DNA of 64,000 nucleotides from an uncultured Eubacteriales bacterium (GCA_900549545.1 URPA01000006.1:3048-67047); one strand, 5' to 3'. Positions 50,530-58,825 are shown, numbered from the stretch's first letter. Numbers and translations: made by a program. Notes: generated by a model not told the origin, from the letters alone.

Positions 50530-51525
50530 TTAGTTTGCAGAGCTGTAAGGCAGAATTATCTCCACAAGGCAGCCTCCGCCGGGGGCGTTTTTAACGTTCA
50601 ATGTTCCGCCGTGGCGGGTTATGATCTCATCGCACACGGAAAGGCCGATGCCGGTGCCGCGGTTTTTGGAGCTGCCCTTATAGAACTTTTCTTTTACGTG
50701 GGCAAGCTCCCCCTCGGGAATACCGTGCCCATAGTCGCGGACCGAGATATGCACACCGTCCGCCTCACCGGAGATGGAGACGAGGGTTTTGCCGCCGTCG
50801 CCCCCGTGCTTTACGGAGTTATCCAGCAGGTTGAGAAAGACCTGCTTCAGGCGCTCCGGGTCGCCGGGGATGAGGGGAATTTCGGCGTGTGGCGGGTTGT
50901 ATATGACCTCAATGCCCGCCTGCTTCATAAGCTCTCCATAAGTAAAGAGTGCATCCTCAAGCTCGGCGGTGATGTCCACAAGCTCAAGACGGAGATTGAA
51001 ACGCCCGTCCTGAATACGGGTAAACTCCAGCAGCTCGGACACCATGCCGGTGAGCCTCTCCGCTTCTTTTGAAATTATCTGCACCCCGCGCAGGGAATCG
51101 CCCTGAACGGCGGGGTCATATGCAATAGTCTCGCTCCAGCCCATGATGGCGGTCAGCGGTGTGCGCAGCTCATGCGAAACCTGGGAAATAAACTCCGTGC
51201 GGGATTTCTCCGCGATGGCGACCTTCTCCGACATGTTGTTTATCTCATCGGTCAAATCACCGATTTCGCCCTCGCTCTCGTCCTCAATGCGCCCGCCGTA
51301 GCTGCCGCCGGCGATGCGGGCTGCAAAGGAGGTGAGCCTTTGCAGGGGCTCGGACACATAGCGCCAGAACCAGAGATTGAGAATGATAAGATACACGCAG
51401 AGCATGACGATAAGCGTTATCGCCAGCACCCGCAGCCCGCGGGTAATGCTCCACACGGCCACAAGCATCAGCAGCACCCACACAAGGGTCGAAAACAGGA
51501 GCTGAGCTTTCAAAGTCTTTAGCAT
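50530..51525 (-). CDS. sensor histidine kinase of the recA operon
   Basis: 331-aa kinase with two close membrane helices (about 8-26 and 33-55) and almost no external loop, then HAMP (about 52-105). His118 lies in VSHELRTPLTAIMGW, and the HATPase domain contains NLLDNSVKHGG and GTGIGLSVCDEI. With so little outside, it probably senses through the membrane or cytosolic part. It is 21 nt after the regulator gene and 14 nt before yqhQ. Confidence 0.9.
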   Translation of the reverse strand: MLKTLKAQLLFSTLVWVLLMLVAVWSITRGLRVLAITLIVMLCVYLIILNLWFWRYVSEPLQRLTSFAARIAGGSYGGRIEDESEGEIGDLTDEINNMSEKVAIAEKSRTEFISQVSHELRTPLTAIMGWSETIAYDPAVQGDSLRGVQIISKEAERLTGMVSELLEFTRIQDGRFNLRLELVDITAELEDALFTYGELMKQAGIEVIYNPPHAEIPLIPGDPERLKQVFLNLLDNSVKHGGDGGKTLVSISGEADGVHISVRDYGHGIPEGELAHVKEKFYKGSSKNRGTGIGLSVCDEIITRHGGTLNVKNAPGGGCLVEIILPYSSAN

Positions 51526-51546
51526 TTTGATTACTTCCTGCGGCGC

Positions 51547-52236
51547 TTAATATCCCCACTTGTAGCCGTAGCCCCAGACGGTGGTCAAAAATTCGGGCTC
51601 GGTCGGGTCGTCCTCTATCTTTATGCGCAGACGGCGGATGTTAACGTCCACAGTTTTGAGCTCACCGTTAAAGCCCTCGCCCCAGACGGCGGCAAGGATA
51701 TCGTCCCTGCTCATGGCCTTGCCGGGGTTTTCCATAAAGAGCTTCATCAGCAGGTATTCAATCTGCGTCAGCTTCAGGCGCTGGCCGTTCTTTTCAAGGG
51801 TGCGGTTGCGGGTGTTGAGCAGGAACGGGCCGCTTGTAAGCTCTGCCGAGGGCTTGTCATTATCGTCAATCCCAAGGCGGCGGATAAGCGCGTCAACACG
51901 GGCGGTAAGCTCCGCCGGGGAGAAGGGCTTGGTCACATAGTCATCAGCCCCGGTCATAAGGCCGGTGACCTTATCAATCTCCTGACTTTTGGCGGTCAGC
52001 ATGATTATACCCATCTTGGAGCCGGACGCGCGGATGCGGCGGCAGACCTCGAACCCGTCAATATCCGGCAGCATGACATCAAGCAGCGCAAGGCAGATGT
52101 CGGGATTTACCTTGAGCTTTTCCAGAGCCTCGGCTCCGTTTTCCGCCTCAATGGGCTCAAAGCCGCCGCGGCGGAGATTTATAACAACGAAGCTGCGGAT
52201 ATTAGCCTCGTCTTCCAGAACAAGAATCTTTTTCAT
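51547..52236 (-). CDS. OmpR-type response regulator heading the recA operon
   Basis: 229-aa regulator with acidic pocket ED at 8-9, phosphoacceptor Asp53 in LALLDVMLPD and Lys in VTKPFSPAELTARV. A winged helix spans about 128-228 (MSRDDILAAVWGEGFNGELKTVDVNIRRLRIKIEDD). The ATG at 52234-52236 follows TAGGAGGG; a longer upstream frame is not supported. It is the first gene of nine closely spaced minus-strand genes. Confidence 0.92.
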   Translation of the reverse strand: MKKILVLEDEANIRSFVVINLRRGGFEPIEAENGAEALEKLKVNPDICLALLDVMLPDIDGFEVCRRIRASGSKMGIIMLTAKSQEIDKVTGLMTGADDYVTKPFSPAELTARVDALIRRLGIDDNDKPSAELTSGPFLLNTRNRTLEKNGQRLKLTQIEYLLMKLFMENPGKAMSRDDILAAVWGEGFNGELKTVDVNIRRLRIKIEDDPTEPEFLTTVWGYGYKWGY

Positions 52237-52364
52237 ATGGTGTTTCCCTCCTAAAAAAGAGTGCGCAAACAAGCCGTATGTAGCCATTTGGCAATCTATT
52301 ATAGCACAGGCTTTACAAATTTGGTAGCCTAAGATTGAAAAAATACCACAATATTTTGCACAAA

Positions 52365-52404
52365 AATGACACTATTTAGCTGTGAACACCTAAATAGTGT
52401 CATT
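52365..52404. other. 15-bp perfect stem-loop in the divergent region
   Basis: AATGACACTATTTAG (52365-52379) pairs perfectly with 52390-52404, loop 10 nt. On the minus strand it is followed by TTTTTG, on the plus strand by no T tract. It could stop transcription entering from the plus-strand side on the minus strand, or act as a regulatory structure between the two divergent operons. Confidence 0.5.
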
Positions 52405-52478
52405 AGGAGATATTTTATATCTCTGAATTGCCGACAGCTGTGCAGCATACAGTCCATCAGCTTTTTGAGTAGAAAATA

Positions 52479-52507
52479 TTGATAAAGAGCCTCCAAAATG
52501 ATATTAT
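52479..52507 (+). promoter_or_regulatory. promoter of the GTPase-Rae1 gene, placed for a leaderless transcript
   Basis: TTGATA (52479-52484), 17-nt spacer, TATTAT (52502-52507). The start codon ATG at 52514 begins 6 nt after the -10, the expected transcription start, and no Shine-Dalgarno sequence precedes it. Confidence 0.6.
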
Positions 52508-52513
52508 GTCGCT

Positions 52514-55090
52514 ATGAACAAACTTAAAAACACGGTAGTCGGCATCATCGCCCATGTGGACGCCGGAAAGACCACATTGTGCGAGGCGCTGCTCTACCTT
52601 TCGGGAAAAATTAAAAAACAAGGCCGGGTCGACCACGGGGACTGCTTTTTTGACGATAAGAGCATTGAAAGAGAGCGGGGAATAACGGTTTTTTCAAAGC
52701 AGGCCGTAATAGAGCTGCCGGAAAGCTCAGTCACGATTCTGGACACTCCGGGCCACGCCGACCTCTGCGCCGAGACGGAGCGGGTGCTGCCGGTTCTGGA
52801 CTGCGCGGTGCTCGTCATCAGCGGGACGGACGGCGTGCAGGCCCATACGGAGACGGTCTGGCGTTTATTAGAGCGCTATAATGTGCCCTGCATGATTTTC
52901 GTCACCAAGATGGACCTTCCCGGCGCCGAGCGGGAGCGGGTGCTCAGAGAGCTGCAAAGCAGGCTCTCTGACGGTTGCACGGATTTCAATCTGCCGCAGG
53001 AGGAGCTTTTTGAGCGCCTTGCCATGTGCGGCGAGGCCGCGATGGATAAATATCTTGAAAGCGGGGAGCTTGATTCTGCCGATATCTCCGCGCTGGTATC
53101 CGAGCGGCAGGTGTTTCCCTGCTTTTTCGGCTCGGGGCTGCATCTGGACGGGGTAGGCGAATTGCTCGAAGCTATGGACGAATACATCACGCCCGTGCCC
53201 GGCAGCGGCGATTTCGGCGCGAAGGTATTCAAGATTGGCCGGGACGAGAAGGGCGGCAGGCTCACGTATCTCAAGATATGCGGCGGCAGCCTTAAAACCC
53301 GGGAGCTTATAAGCTATACCGACGAGAGCGGGAACGAGCTCTCGGAAAAGGTGAACCAGATAAGAATATACTCCGGCTCAAGGTTTGAGGCGGTGGAGAG
53401 CGCCGGGGCGGGGCAGGTCTGCGCCCTGACCGGATTAAGCGCCACCTACGCCGGGCAGGGGATTGGCAGCGAGGCCGATATGCCCGCGCCTATGGTTGAG
53501 CCGGTCATCAGCTATCGGCTCATCCTCCCGCCGGAGCTGGACGCGGCGCTGGTTTTGCCCAAAGTGCGTGAGCTTGAGGAAGAGGACCCGATGCTCCGCG
53601 TCAAATGGAACCAGAGCGCGGGGGAGATATCCGTCCAGCTCATGGGAAGGGTGCAGGCGGAGGTGTTCATCGCTCTGCTGGAGGAGCGCTTTGGCATTGT
53701 AGCTCGGCTCGATACCGGGCGCATAATGTACAGGGAAACGATTGAAAACAGGGTCGAGGGCGTCGGGCATTTTGAGCCCCTGCGCCACTATGCCGAGGTG
53801 CATCTCATCCTTGAACCCCTGCCGCAGGGCAGCGGCATAGAGCTTACGAGCATCTGCCCCGAGGATGAGCTTGACCGCAACTGGCAGCGGCTCATCCTCA
53901 CCCATTTGCAGGAAAAACAGCATCTTGGTGTGCTTATCGGTGCGCCCATTGACGATATTAAAATCACCGTCGCCGCAGGGCGCGCCCACTCGAAGCACAC
54001 CGAGGGCGGGGACTTCCGGCAGGCGACCTACCGGGCGCTGCGCCAGGGGCTTATGCAGGCAAAGTCCGTCCTGCTTGAGCCGTATTACAGCTTTGTGCTG
54101 ACGGTGCCCACCGAGCAGATAGGCAGAGCCATAAGCGATGTGCGCGCCATGAACGGCAGCTTCTCCTCGCCCGAGGAGAGCGATGGAATGTCAAGGCTTG
54201 AGGGTAAGGCCCCCGTCGCCTCCATGAACGGCTACGCGCAGGAGCTCGCCGCCTATACCCACGGCAAGGGGCGGCTGAGTCTTGACGCAGGGGGATATTT
54301 CCCCTGCAAGAATCCCGCGCCCGTCGTCGAGGCGGCGGGCTATGACCCTGATACCGACGTGGATAACCCGTCCTATTCGGTCTTCTGCGCCCACGGCGGC
54401 GGCTTCGATGTGCCTTGGGACAAGGTGAAGGATTACATGCACCTTGACAGCGTTTTAAAGCCCGAAAAGGCTCCACCCCCGGCTGTCCACCGCTGTATAA
54501 GCATCGACGAGCGGGAGCTTGAGGCCATTATGGAGCGGGAGTTTGGCCCGATACGCAGGGCAGTCTACTCCGCGCCCACGGTCAACGCCGCCCCGCAGCC
54601 GGTACAGACCGAGAGCAGACGGCAGTATATAATAGTAGACGGATATAACCTCATCTTCGCCAATGACGAGCTAAAGCAACTCGCTGCTGACAGGCTCGAC
54701 CTTGCGCGGGGCAGGCTCGCCGATATGCTGGTGAGCTACTGCGGGTATACCAAGGCGGAGCTTGTGTTGGTGTTTGACGGCTTCAGGACGCCGGATAACC
54801 CCGGTTCACGCTCTGAGTATCACAACATCCATGTGGCGTACACCGCCACCGGAGAGACGGCGGACGCCTATATTGAGCGCATTGCCGCCCAGATTGGGCG
54901 AAACTTCGCCGTGCGCGTGGTGACGAGCGATAACCTTATCCGGCTCTCCGCTCTGCGCTCCGGCGTTCTTAGAACCTCATCCATGGAGTTTTCCGCGGAG
55001 CTTGAGCAGGTGCTCAAGAGCATTGATGAGATTTTGAAGCAGAGCAATCTCAACGCCCATAAAACGAGGCTTAAAGATGGAAAACAATGA
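52514..55090 (+). CDS. TetM/EF-G-like ribosomal GTPase fused to a Rae1/YacP NYN ribonuclease domain
   Basis: 858 aa, about 215 longer than TetM. The GTPase part has AHVDAGKTT (13-21), RERGITV (53-59), DTPGH (77-81) and TKMD (131-134). Beta-barrel and EF-G III-V-like domains then run to about 660; EPYYSFVLTVP and the AYTHGKGRLSLDAGGY region fit domain V of TetM. A short linker leads to a NYN domain (about 704-845): YIIVDGYNLIF with Asp709, VFDGFR, ETADAYIE with Asp784, and VRVVTSD with Asp806. These match the acidic active site and the ETADERIE/TSD motifs of Bacillus Rae1 (YacP), which cuts mRNA in the ribosomal A site. Inference: a factor that binds the A site and cleaves the mRNA there. It overlaps ylmH by 14 nt and may be leaderless. 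An acquired tetracycline-resistance role is possible but less likely. Confidence 0.85.
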   Translation: MNKLKNTVVGIIAHVDAGKTTLCEALLYLSGKIKKQGRVDHGDCFFDDKSIERERGITVFSKQAVIELPESSVTILDTPGHADLCAETERVLPVLDCAVLVISGTDGVQAHTETVWRLLERYNVPCMIFVTKMDLPGAERERVLRELQSRLSDGCTDFNLPQEELFERLAMCGEAAMDKYLESGELDSADISALVSERQVFPCFFGSGLHLDGVGELLEAMDEYITPVPGSGDFGAKVFKIGRDEKGGRLTYLKICGGSLKTRELISYTDESGNELSEKVNQIRIYSGSRFEAVESAGAGQVCALTGLSATYAGQGIGSEADMPAPMVEPVISYRLILPPELDAALVLPKVRELEEEDPMLRVKWNQSAGEISVQLMGRVQAEVFIALLEERFGIVARLDTGRIMYRETIENRVEGVGHFEPLRHYAEVHLILEPLPQGSGIELTSICPEDELDRNWQRLILTHLQEKQHLGVLIGAPIDDIKITVAAGRAHSKHTEGGDFRQATYRALRQGLMQAKSVLLEPYYSFVLTVPTEQIGRAISDVRAMNGSFSSPEESDGMSRLEGKAPVASMNGYAQELAAYTHGKGRLSLDAGGYFPCKNPAPVVEAAGYDPDTDVDNPSYSVFCAHGGGFDVPWDKVKDYMHLDSVLKPEKAPPPAVHRCISIDERELEAIMEREFGPIRRAVYSAPTVNAAPQPVQTESRRQYIIVDGYNLIFANDELKQLAADRLDLARGRLADMLVSYCGYTKAELVLVFDGFRTPDNPGSRSEYHNIHVAYTATGETADAYIERIAAQIGRNFAVRVVTSDNLIRLSALRSGVLRTSSMEFSAELEQVLKSIDEILKQSNLNAHKTRLKDGKQ

Positions 55091-55823
55091 ACTTTTAAGG
55101 CGGGCGGAGGATTTATTCAACCGCTCCCAGCGCAGTAATATGCTGACCATGACCGCCTTTTTAACCCCGGCGGAGCGGATGCAGATTGAAAACTGGGGGA
55201 AGTATTTGTGCGGCGACAGGCTGCTCTTTTGCGGCGGCATGGACGAGTGCGAGAGGACGGCGGCGTTTTTCCTGCCTGATTATATGGACAGAGAGGATTT
55301 TTACCCTGATGAATACATCTCCGCCCTGCATATGAAGGCGCATTTCGGCACTCCCGGACACAGAGATTATCTGGGCGCGCTGCTCGGCATGGGCGTGGGC
55401 AGGGAGCGGATTGGCGATATTATTATCACCGGGGACGATGCCTACGTGTTCTGCCTGCCATCTGTTGCGGGGCATTTAAAGAGCATTGACAAGGTGGGGC
55501 GCGTGAGTGTCACAACGGAGGAGATAGCCCTTAGCGATGTTCCCACGGGCACAAGAAAGCTTGAGCGCGTCACCTTCTCGGTGATGAGCACGAGGCTTGA
55601 CGCGGTGGCGGCGGGGATGTTTCATCTCTCGCGCACGGAGGCGACAAAGCATATTGGTGCCGGTAATGTGAGCCTTAATTATGAGCAGTGTTATAAGCCC
55701 GACTGCCCGGTGCGCGAGGGGGACGTTATTTCCCTGCGCGGAGCGGGAAAAGGGATCATCGCCGGGACGGGCGGTACCTCCCGCAAGGGGCGGCTGTTTG
55801 TCTACGCGGATATTTATAAATAA
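55077..55823 (+). CDS. ylmH: YlmH-like S4-domain RNA-binding protein
   Basis: 248-aa protein of the YlmH family, whose Bacillus member binds obstructed 50S subunits with peptidyl-tRNA and can support C-terminal tailing with RqcH. The N-terminal part (about 1-75) and the middle domain (LGALLGMGVGRERIGDIIITGDDAYVFC) are conserved. The C-terminal S4 domain (about 180-245) reads STRLDAVAAGMFHLSRTEATKHIGAGNVSLNYE, then VREGDVISLRGAGKGIIA. The ATG lies inside the end of the GTPase gene and follows GAGGCTTAAAG, so expression of the two is coupled. In many Bacillota ylmH sits in the ylm/divIVA cluster; its place here is different. Confidence 0.9.
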   Translation: MENNELLRRAEDLFNRSQRSNMLTMTAFLTPAERMQIENWGKYLCGDRLLFCGGMDECERTAAFFLPDYMDREDFYPDEYISALHMKAHFGTPGHRDYLGALLGMGVGRERIGDIIITGDDAYVFCLPSVAGHLKSIDKVGRVSVTTEEIALSDVPTGTRKLERVTFSVMSTRLDAVAAGMFHLSRTEATKHIGAGNVSLNYEQCYKPDCPVREGDVISLRGAGKGIIAGTGGTSRKGRLFVYADIYK

Positions 55824-55835
55824 GGAGAGAATAAA

Positions 55836-57053
55836 ATGAAAGCTTATGAGAGACTGATAAGATACGCGAAGGTGCACACCGCGAGTATTGAAAATTCAGA
55901 GCAGGTGCCCAGCACCGAGCGGCAGTTTGATTTAAGCAGGCTGCTTGCAAGGGAGATGGAGGAGCTTGGCCTTGAGGGCGTTTTCGTTGACGAGCATGCC
56001 TATGTCTACGGCTTTATCCCGGCGAGCGAAGGTATGGAGGATAAGCCCTGCATAGCCTTCAACGCCCATGTAGATACCATCCCTGATTTCAGTGGGGAAA
56101 ATGTCCGTCCGCAGGTGATAGAGAACTATGACGGCGGCAGTGTAAAGCTCGGCGAGAGCGGGAGAGTGCTCACTCCAGAGCAGTTCCCCGACCTGAAAGC
56201 CGCTGTTGGCAAGACTCTAATCACCACCGACGGGACGACCGTTTTGGGTGCTGACGATAAGGCGGGCGTCGCCGAGATAATGACCGCTGCCGAGCGGATA
56301 ATAAACGAGAAGCTGCCTCACGGCAGAGTTGCGATTTGCTTTTCCCCGGATGAGGAGGTTGGCCATGGCGGAGCGCTCATGGAGCTTGACAGGCTTGGCG
56401 CGGACTTTGGCTTCACCGTTGACGGAGACGATGTTAACGAGATAAATTACGAGACCTTCAACGCTGCCGCCGCACACTGGGAGATAAACGGCTTCAACGT
56501 CCACCCTGGCAGTGCCAAGGACACCATGATAAACGCGAGCCTTGTCGCCATGGAGATTAACTCCATGCTCCCCGCCGGGGATGTGCCCTCCAAGACGGAG
56601 AACTATCAGGGCTTTTTCCACCTGACGGATATGAGCGGCAATGTGGAGCTTGCGGAGCTTGAATATATCATCCGTGACCACGACCCCGTTATATTTGAAC
56701 ACCGCAAGGACACCATGCGCCATATTGAGGAGCTGATAAACGTCAAATATGGCGCGGGCACCGCAAAACTTACCATAAAGGAGCAGTACCGCAACATGGC
56801 GATGCTGCTCAAAGACAGAATGGATATCATTGCCCTTGCCGAGCGCGCTATCAAAAAGCAGGGGCTTGAGCCGGTGAGCGTCCCCATGCGCGGCGGTACA
56901 GACGGGGCCTGTCTTTCCTTCCGGGGCCTGCTCTGCCCGAACCTCGGCACCGGCGGGCACGGCTTCCACGGCCCTTATGAGCACATCACCGCCGAGAGCA
57001 TGGACACAGCGGTTGAAATTATCCTTGCGATTATAGAAGGAAACCTCAAATAA
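55836..57053 (+). CDS. pepT: peptidase T (tripeptide aminopeptidase)
   Basis: 405-aa cytosolic M20B zinc peptidase removing the N-terminal residue of tripeptides. Metal and catalytic motifs: FNAHVDTIPDFSG, TTVLGADDKAGVAEIM, SPDEEVGHGG, DGDDVNEINYETFNAA and near the end PMRGGTDGACLSFRGL with NLGTGGHGFHGPYEH. AAGGAG lies upstream of the ATG, 12 nt after ylmH, so it may be the third gene of that operon. Confidence 0.95.
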   Translation: MKAYERLIRYAKVHTASIENSEQVPSTERQFDLSRLLAREMEELGLEGVFVDEHAYVYGFIPASEGMEDKPCIAFNAHVDTIPDFSGENVRPQVIENYDGGSVKLGESGRVLTPEQFPDLKAAVGKTLITTDGTTVLGADDKAGVAEIMTAAERIINEKLPHGRVAICFSPDEEVGHGGALMELDRLGADFGFTVDGDDVNEINYETFNAAAAHWEINGFNVHPGSAKDTMINASLVAMEINSMLPAGDVPSKTENYQGFFHLTDMSGNVELAELEYIIRDHDPVIFEHRKDTMRHIEELINVKYGAGTAKLTIKEQYRNMAMLLKDRMDIIALAERAIKKQGLEPVSVPMRGGTDGACLSFRGLLCPNLGTGGHGFHGPYEHITAESMDTAVEIILAIIEGNLK

Positions 57054-57072
57054 TTAACAGGGGGCAGCTTGC

Positions 57073-57861
57073 ATGGAAAAGAAGCTTGGCGGCAGGAAAT
57101 GGCTGACGTTTATTCTGCTTGGGCTATTTGGCCAGTTTGCGTGGACTATCGAAAACATGTATTTCAATGTGTTTTTGTATTCGACTATTTCCACAGACCC
57201 GCGCTATATATCCGGTATGGTAGGCTTCTCGGCGGCGGCCGTTTTGACAACAATACTCATGGGCACGCTTTCAGACAGAGTAGGCAAGCGCAAGGCTTTT
57301 ATTTGCGCGGGCTATATCCTCTGGGGCCTATCAACGGCGATTTTCGGCCTCATAACGCCTGAAAACGCCGCAAGGCTCTTTCCCGGGGCACAGGCGGCGG
57401 CAGCGGCGGCAAACATGGTAATTATCATGGACTGCGTCATGACCTTCTTCGGCAGCACCGCCAATGACGCGGCCTTCAACGCCTATGTCACCGATGCCAC
57501 CACTGACGAAAACCGCGGCAAGGTGGAGAGTGTGCTGGCTACGCTGCCGCTCATCTCCATGCTTGTTATCTTCGGCCTGTTTGACGGGCTTACCCAGCAG
57601 GGGCTATGGAAGGAATTTTTTGGCATCTTCGGCGCGGCAGTGTCCGTCATGGGTGTGCTGTCGATATTTCTCGTCAAGGACGAGCCCCAGCTAAAGCCGA
57701 AAAAGGACAGCTTCAAGGCTTTGAAAGAGGAGTTTTTCGGTTTTAATTTTTCAAACCGGCAGGAAACAAAACCGCTCAGGCTCTCTCTCGACGCTTTTTT
57801 CTTCTTTGCCACCGCCGTGCAGGTCTTTTTCCCGTATCTTATTATTTACATTCAGAATTAG
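57073..57861 (+). pseudogene. MFS transporter truncated by the mobile element
   Basis: The readable 262 codons encode the N-terminal half of an MFS carrier: LLGLFGQFAWTIENMYFNVFLY, the loop LSDRVGKRKAF, and a central cytosolic linker (KDEPQLKPKKDSFKAL), then the first span of the second half. The frame stops at 57859-57861 right after IIYIQN, where members of this sugar-type MFS group continue for about 170 more residues. The sequence after the stop is the non-coding left end of the integrative element, so the gene was cut by insertion. The ATG follows GGGGGCAGC, 19 nt after pepT. Confidence 0.8.
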
Positions 57862-58431
57862 GTCAGTTTACAAGGAACTACACGCAGACCGTGAAACGGG
57901 CTGCTGACAACAAACGGCGCTATGCTCCCGGCTGGGTGCATAGCACCTGTTTGTTGCGGGGGTTTCCAAAGGGGGCAGCGCCCCATTTGGCACACGACTT
58001 TGCGGAGCAAAGTGTAGTGTGTTATACGCTCTGTCGGCGTTGCCCTGAAAATACCGTTGCCGCCGGGGAGGGCAAGGGCATTTGACGCGGCAGGAAAGCA
58101 GGGCTTTGTTTGGGGCTGGTAAGCCGGAAACAAAGGGCTGATTTCAGCAGCAGACAGGGCGTATTATGAAAGCCCCCGTCCCTCGTCCTCCGCCCCCGGC
58201 CTATGGGACAAAAAGTCCCAAAGCTCTGGACACCGTGACCAGATGTGTGGCCACACTCCGGGAAAAGTAGCAGGACGGCAGGAAACCGTCAAGGCTGAAA
58301 TGAATGGGCTGACGCCCGGCCTTGACCGTTCCCCGCCGCCCCGCTGGATGGGTGGACAAGGTGGCCAATCCCTAAAAGTGTTTGGCCGCACTCGTTCATT
58401 TTGGGGCCTTTCTTCTCCCAAAATTGAAATG

Positions 58432-58462
58432 GGCGGGAAAGCCCTAAAATGGCTTTCCCGCC
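58432..58462. repeat. strong hairpin near the element's left end
   Basis: GGCGGGAAAGCC (58432-58443) and GGCTTTCCCGCC (58451-58462) form a perfect 12-bp stem with a 7-nt loop; no T tract follows. Confidence 0.6.
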
Positions 58463-58485
58463 TTGATTACCCATTAGCAAAGACG

Positions 58486-58546
58486 GGCGAGACTGTCAAC
58501 GGCGGCGCTGAAAGCGCCGTTCATCTTGACCGTTGACTGGCTCGCC
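58486..58546. repeat. compound inverted repeat, possible oriT or att structure
   Basis: A 17-bp arm at 58486-58502 (ending GTCAACGG) pairs with 58530-58546 (starting CCGTTGAC) with two mismatches. Inside it is a second hairpin, GGCGCT-GAA-AGCGCC (58504-58518). It lies 60 nt before the mef promoter. Confidence 0.5.
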
Positions 58547-58606
58547 TGGCTTTGCTACTGCCCGTAAGAGATGGAAAAACAAGATGGAAAACAAGGTTAA
58601 AAATGG

Positions 58607-58636
58607 TTGACAAGTCTATCGGATGTGTGTTATACT
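58607..58636 (+). promoter_or_regulatory. mef promoter
   Basis: Consensus TTGACA (58607-58612), 18-nt spacer, TATACT (58631-58636). The long leader that follows (about 270 nt to the mef start) contains the leader peptide and attenuator. Confidence 0.75.
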
Positions 58637-58670
58637 GTGCGACAGTTTGAGATTGGAAGGAGGCTTACGT

Positions 58671-58691
58671 GTGTTAATTTGTGTACGCTAA
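58671..58691 (+). CDS. leader peptide of the mef attenuator (M-L-I-C-V-R)
   Basis: GGAAGGAGG at 58655-58663 is followed by GTG at 58671 opening a six-codon frame MLICVR and a TAA stop. A second GTG two bases earlier gives only fMet-Cys-stop. A very short frame with a strong ribosome binding site ahead of terminator hairpins fits ribosome-stalling control of a macrolide resistance gene. The start choice is uncertain. Confidence 0.45.
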   Translation: MLICVR

Positions 58692-58717
58692 TAAGCAATA
58701 AAAAGTAGAAGTACCTT

Positions 58718-58741
58718 TCCACATGATGGTGGGCTTTTTTT
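58718..58741 (+). terminator. upstream attenuator hairpin of mef
   Basis: TCCAC (58718-58722) pairs with GTGGG (58729-58733), followed by C and T7 at 58735-58741. The stem is short, but the uninterrupted T7 makes a termination site plausible. Confidence 0.45.
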
Positions 58742-58825
58742 GCGTGCGTATGCAAAGGAACACGTAGGTTTGACACGAGCAGTCTTTGAACTGTATCGTG
58801 GTGTTTTTTCGTGCTTTGTTGTTAT

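Larger units (their letters stand above)
57862..58600. other. non-coding left end of the integrative element
   Basis: No credible gene; the reading frames here are short and lack ribosome binding sites. The stretch is rich in hairpins: a 12-bp perfect stem at 58432-58462 and a 61-bp compound inverted repeat at 58486-58546, listed separately. Such hairpin-rich ends usually hold att, oriT or transcription-stop signals. Confidence 0.55.

Noticed and set aside
52514..55090. Calling the GTPase an acquired tetracycline resistance gene
   Set aside because: It has the TetM-like fold, but it is chromosomal, lies outside the mobile element, is fused to a ribonuclease domain and is coupled to ylmH. Resistance was kept only as a lower-probability possibility.
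57891..58536. Short plus-strand frames at the element's left end (57891-58085, 58243-58536)
   Set aside because: No ribosome binding sites, overlapping strong hairpins, and no protein-like composition.
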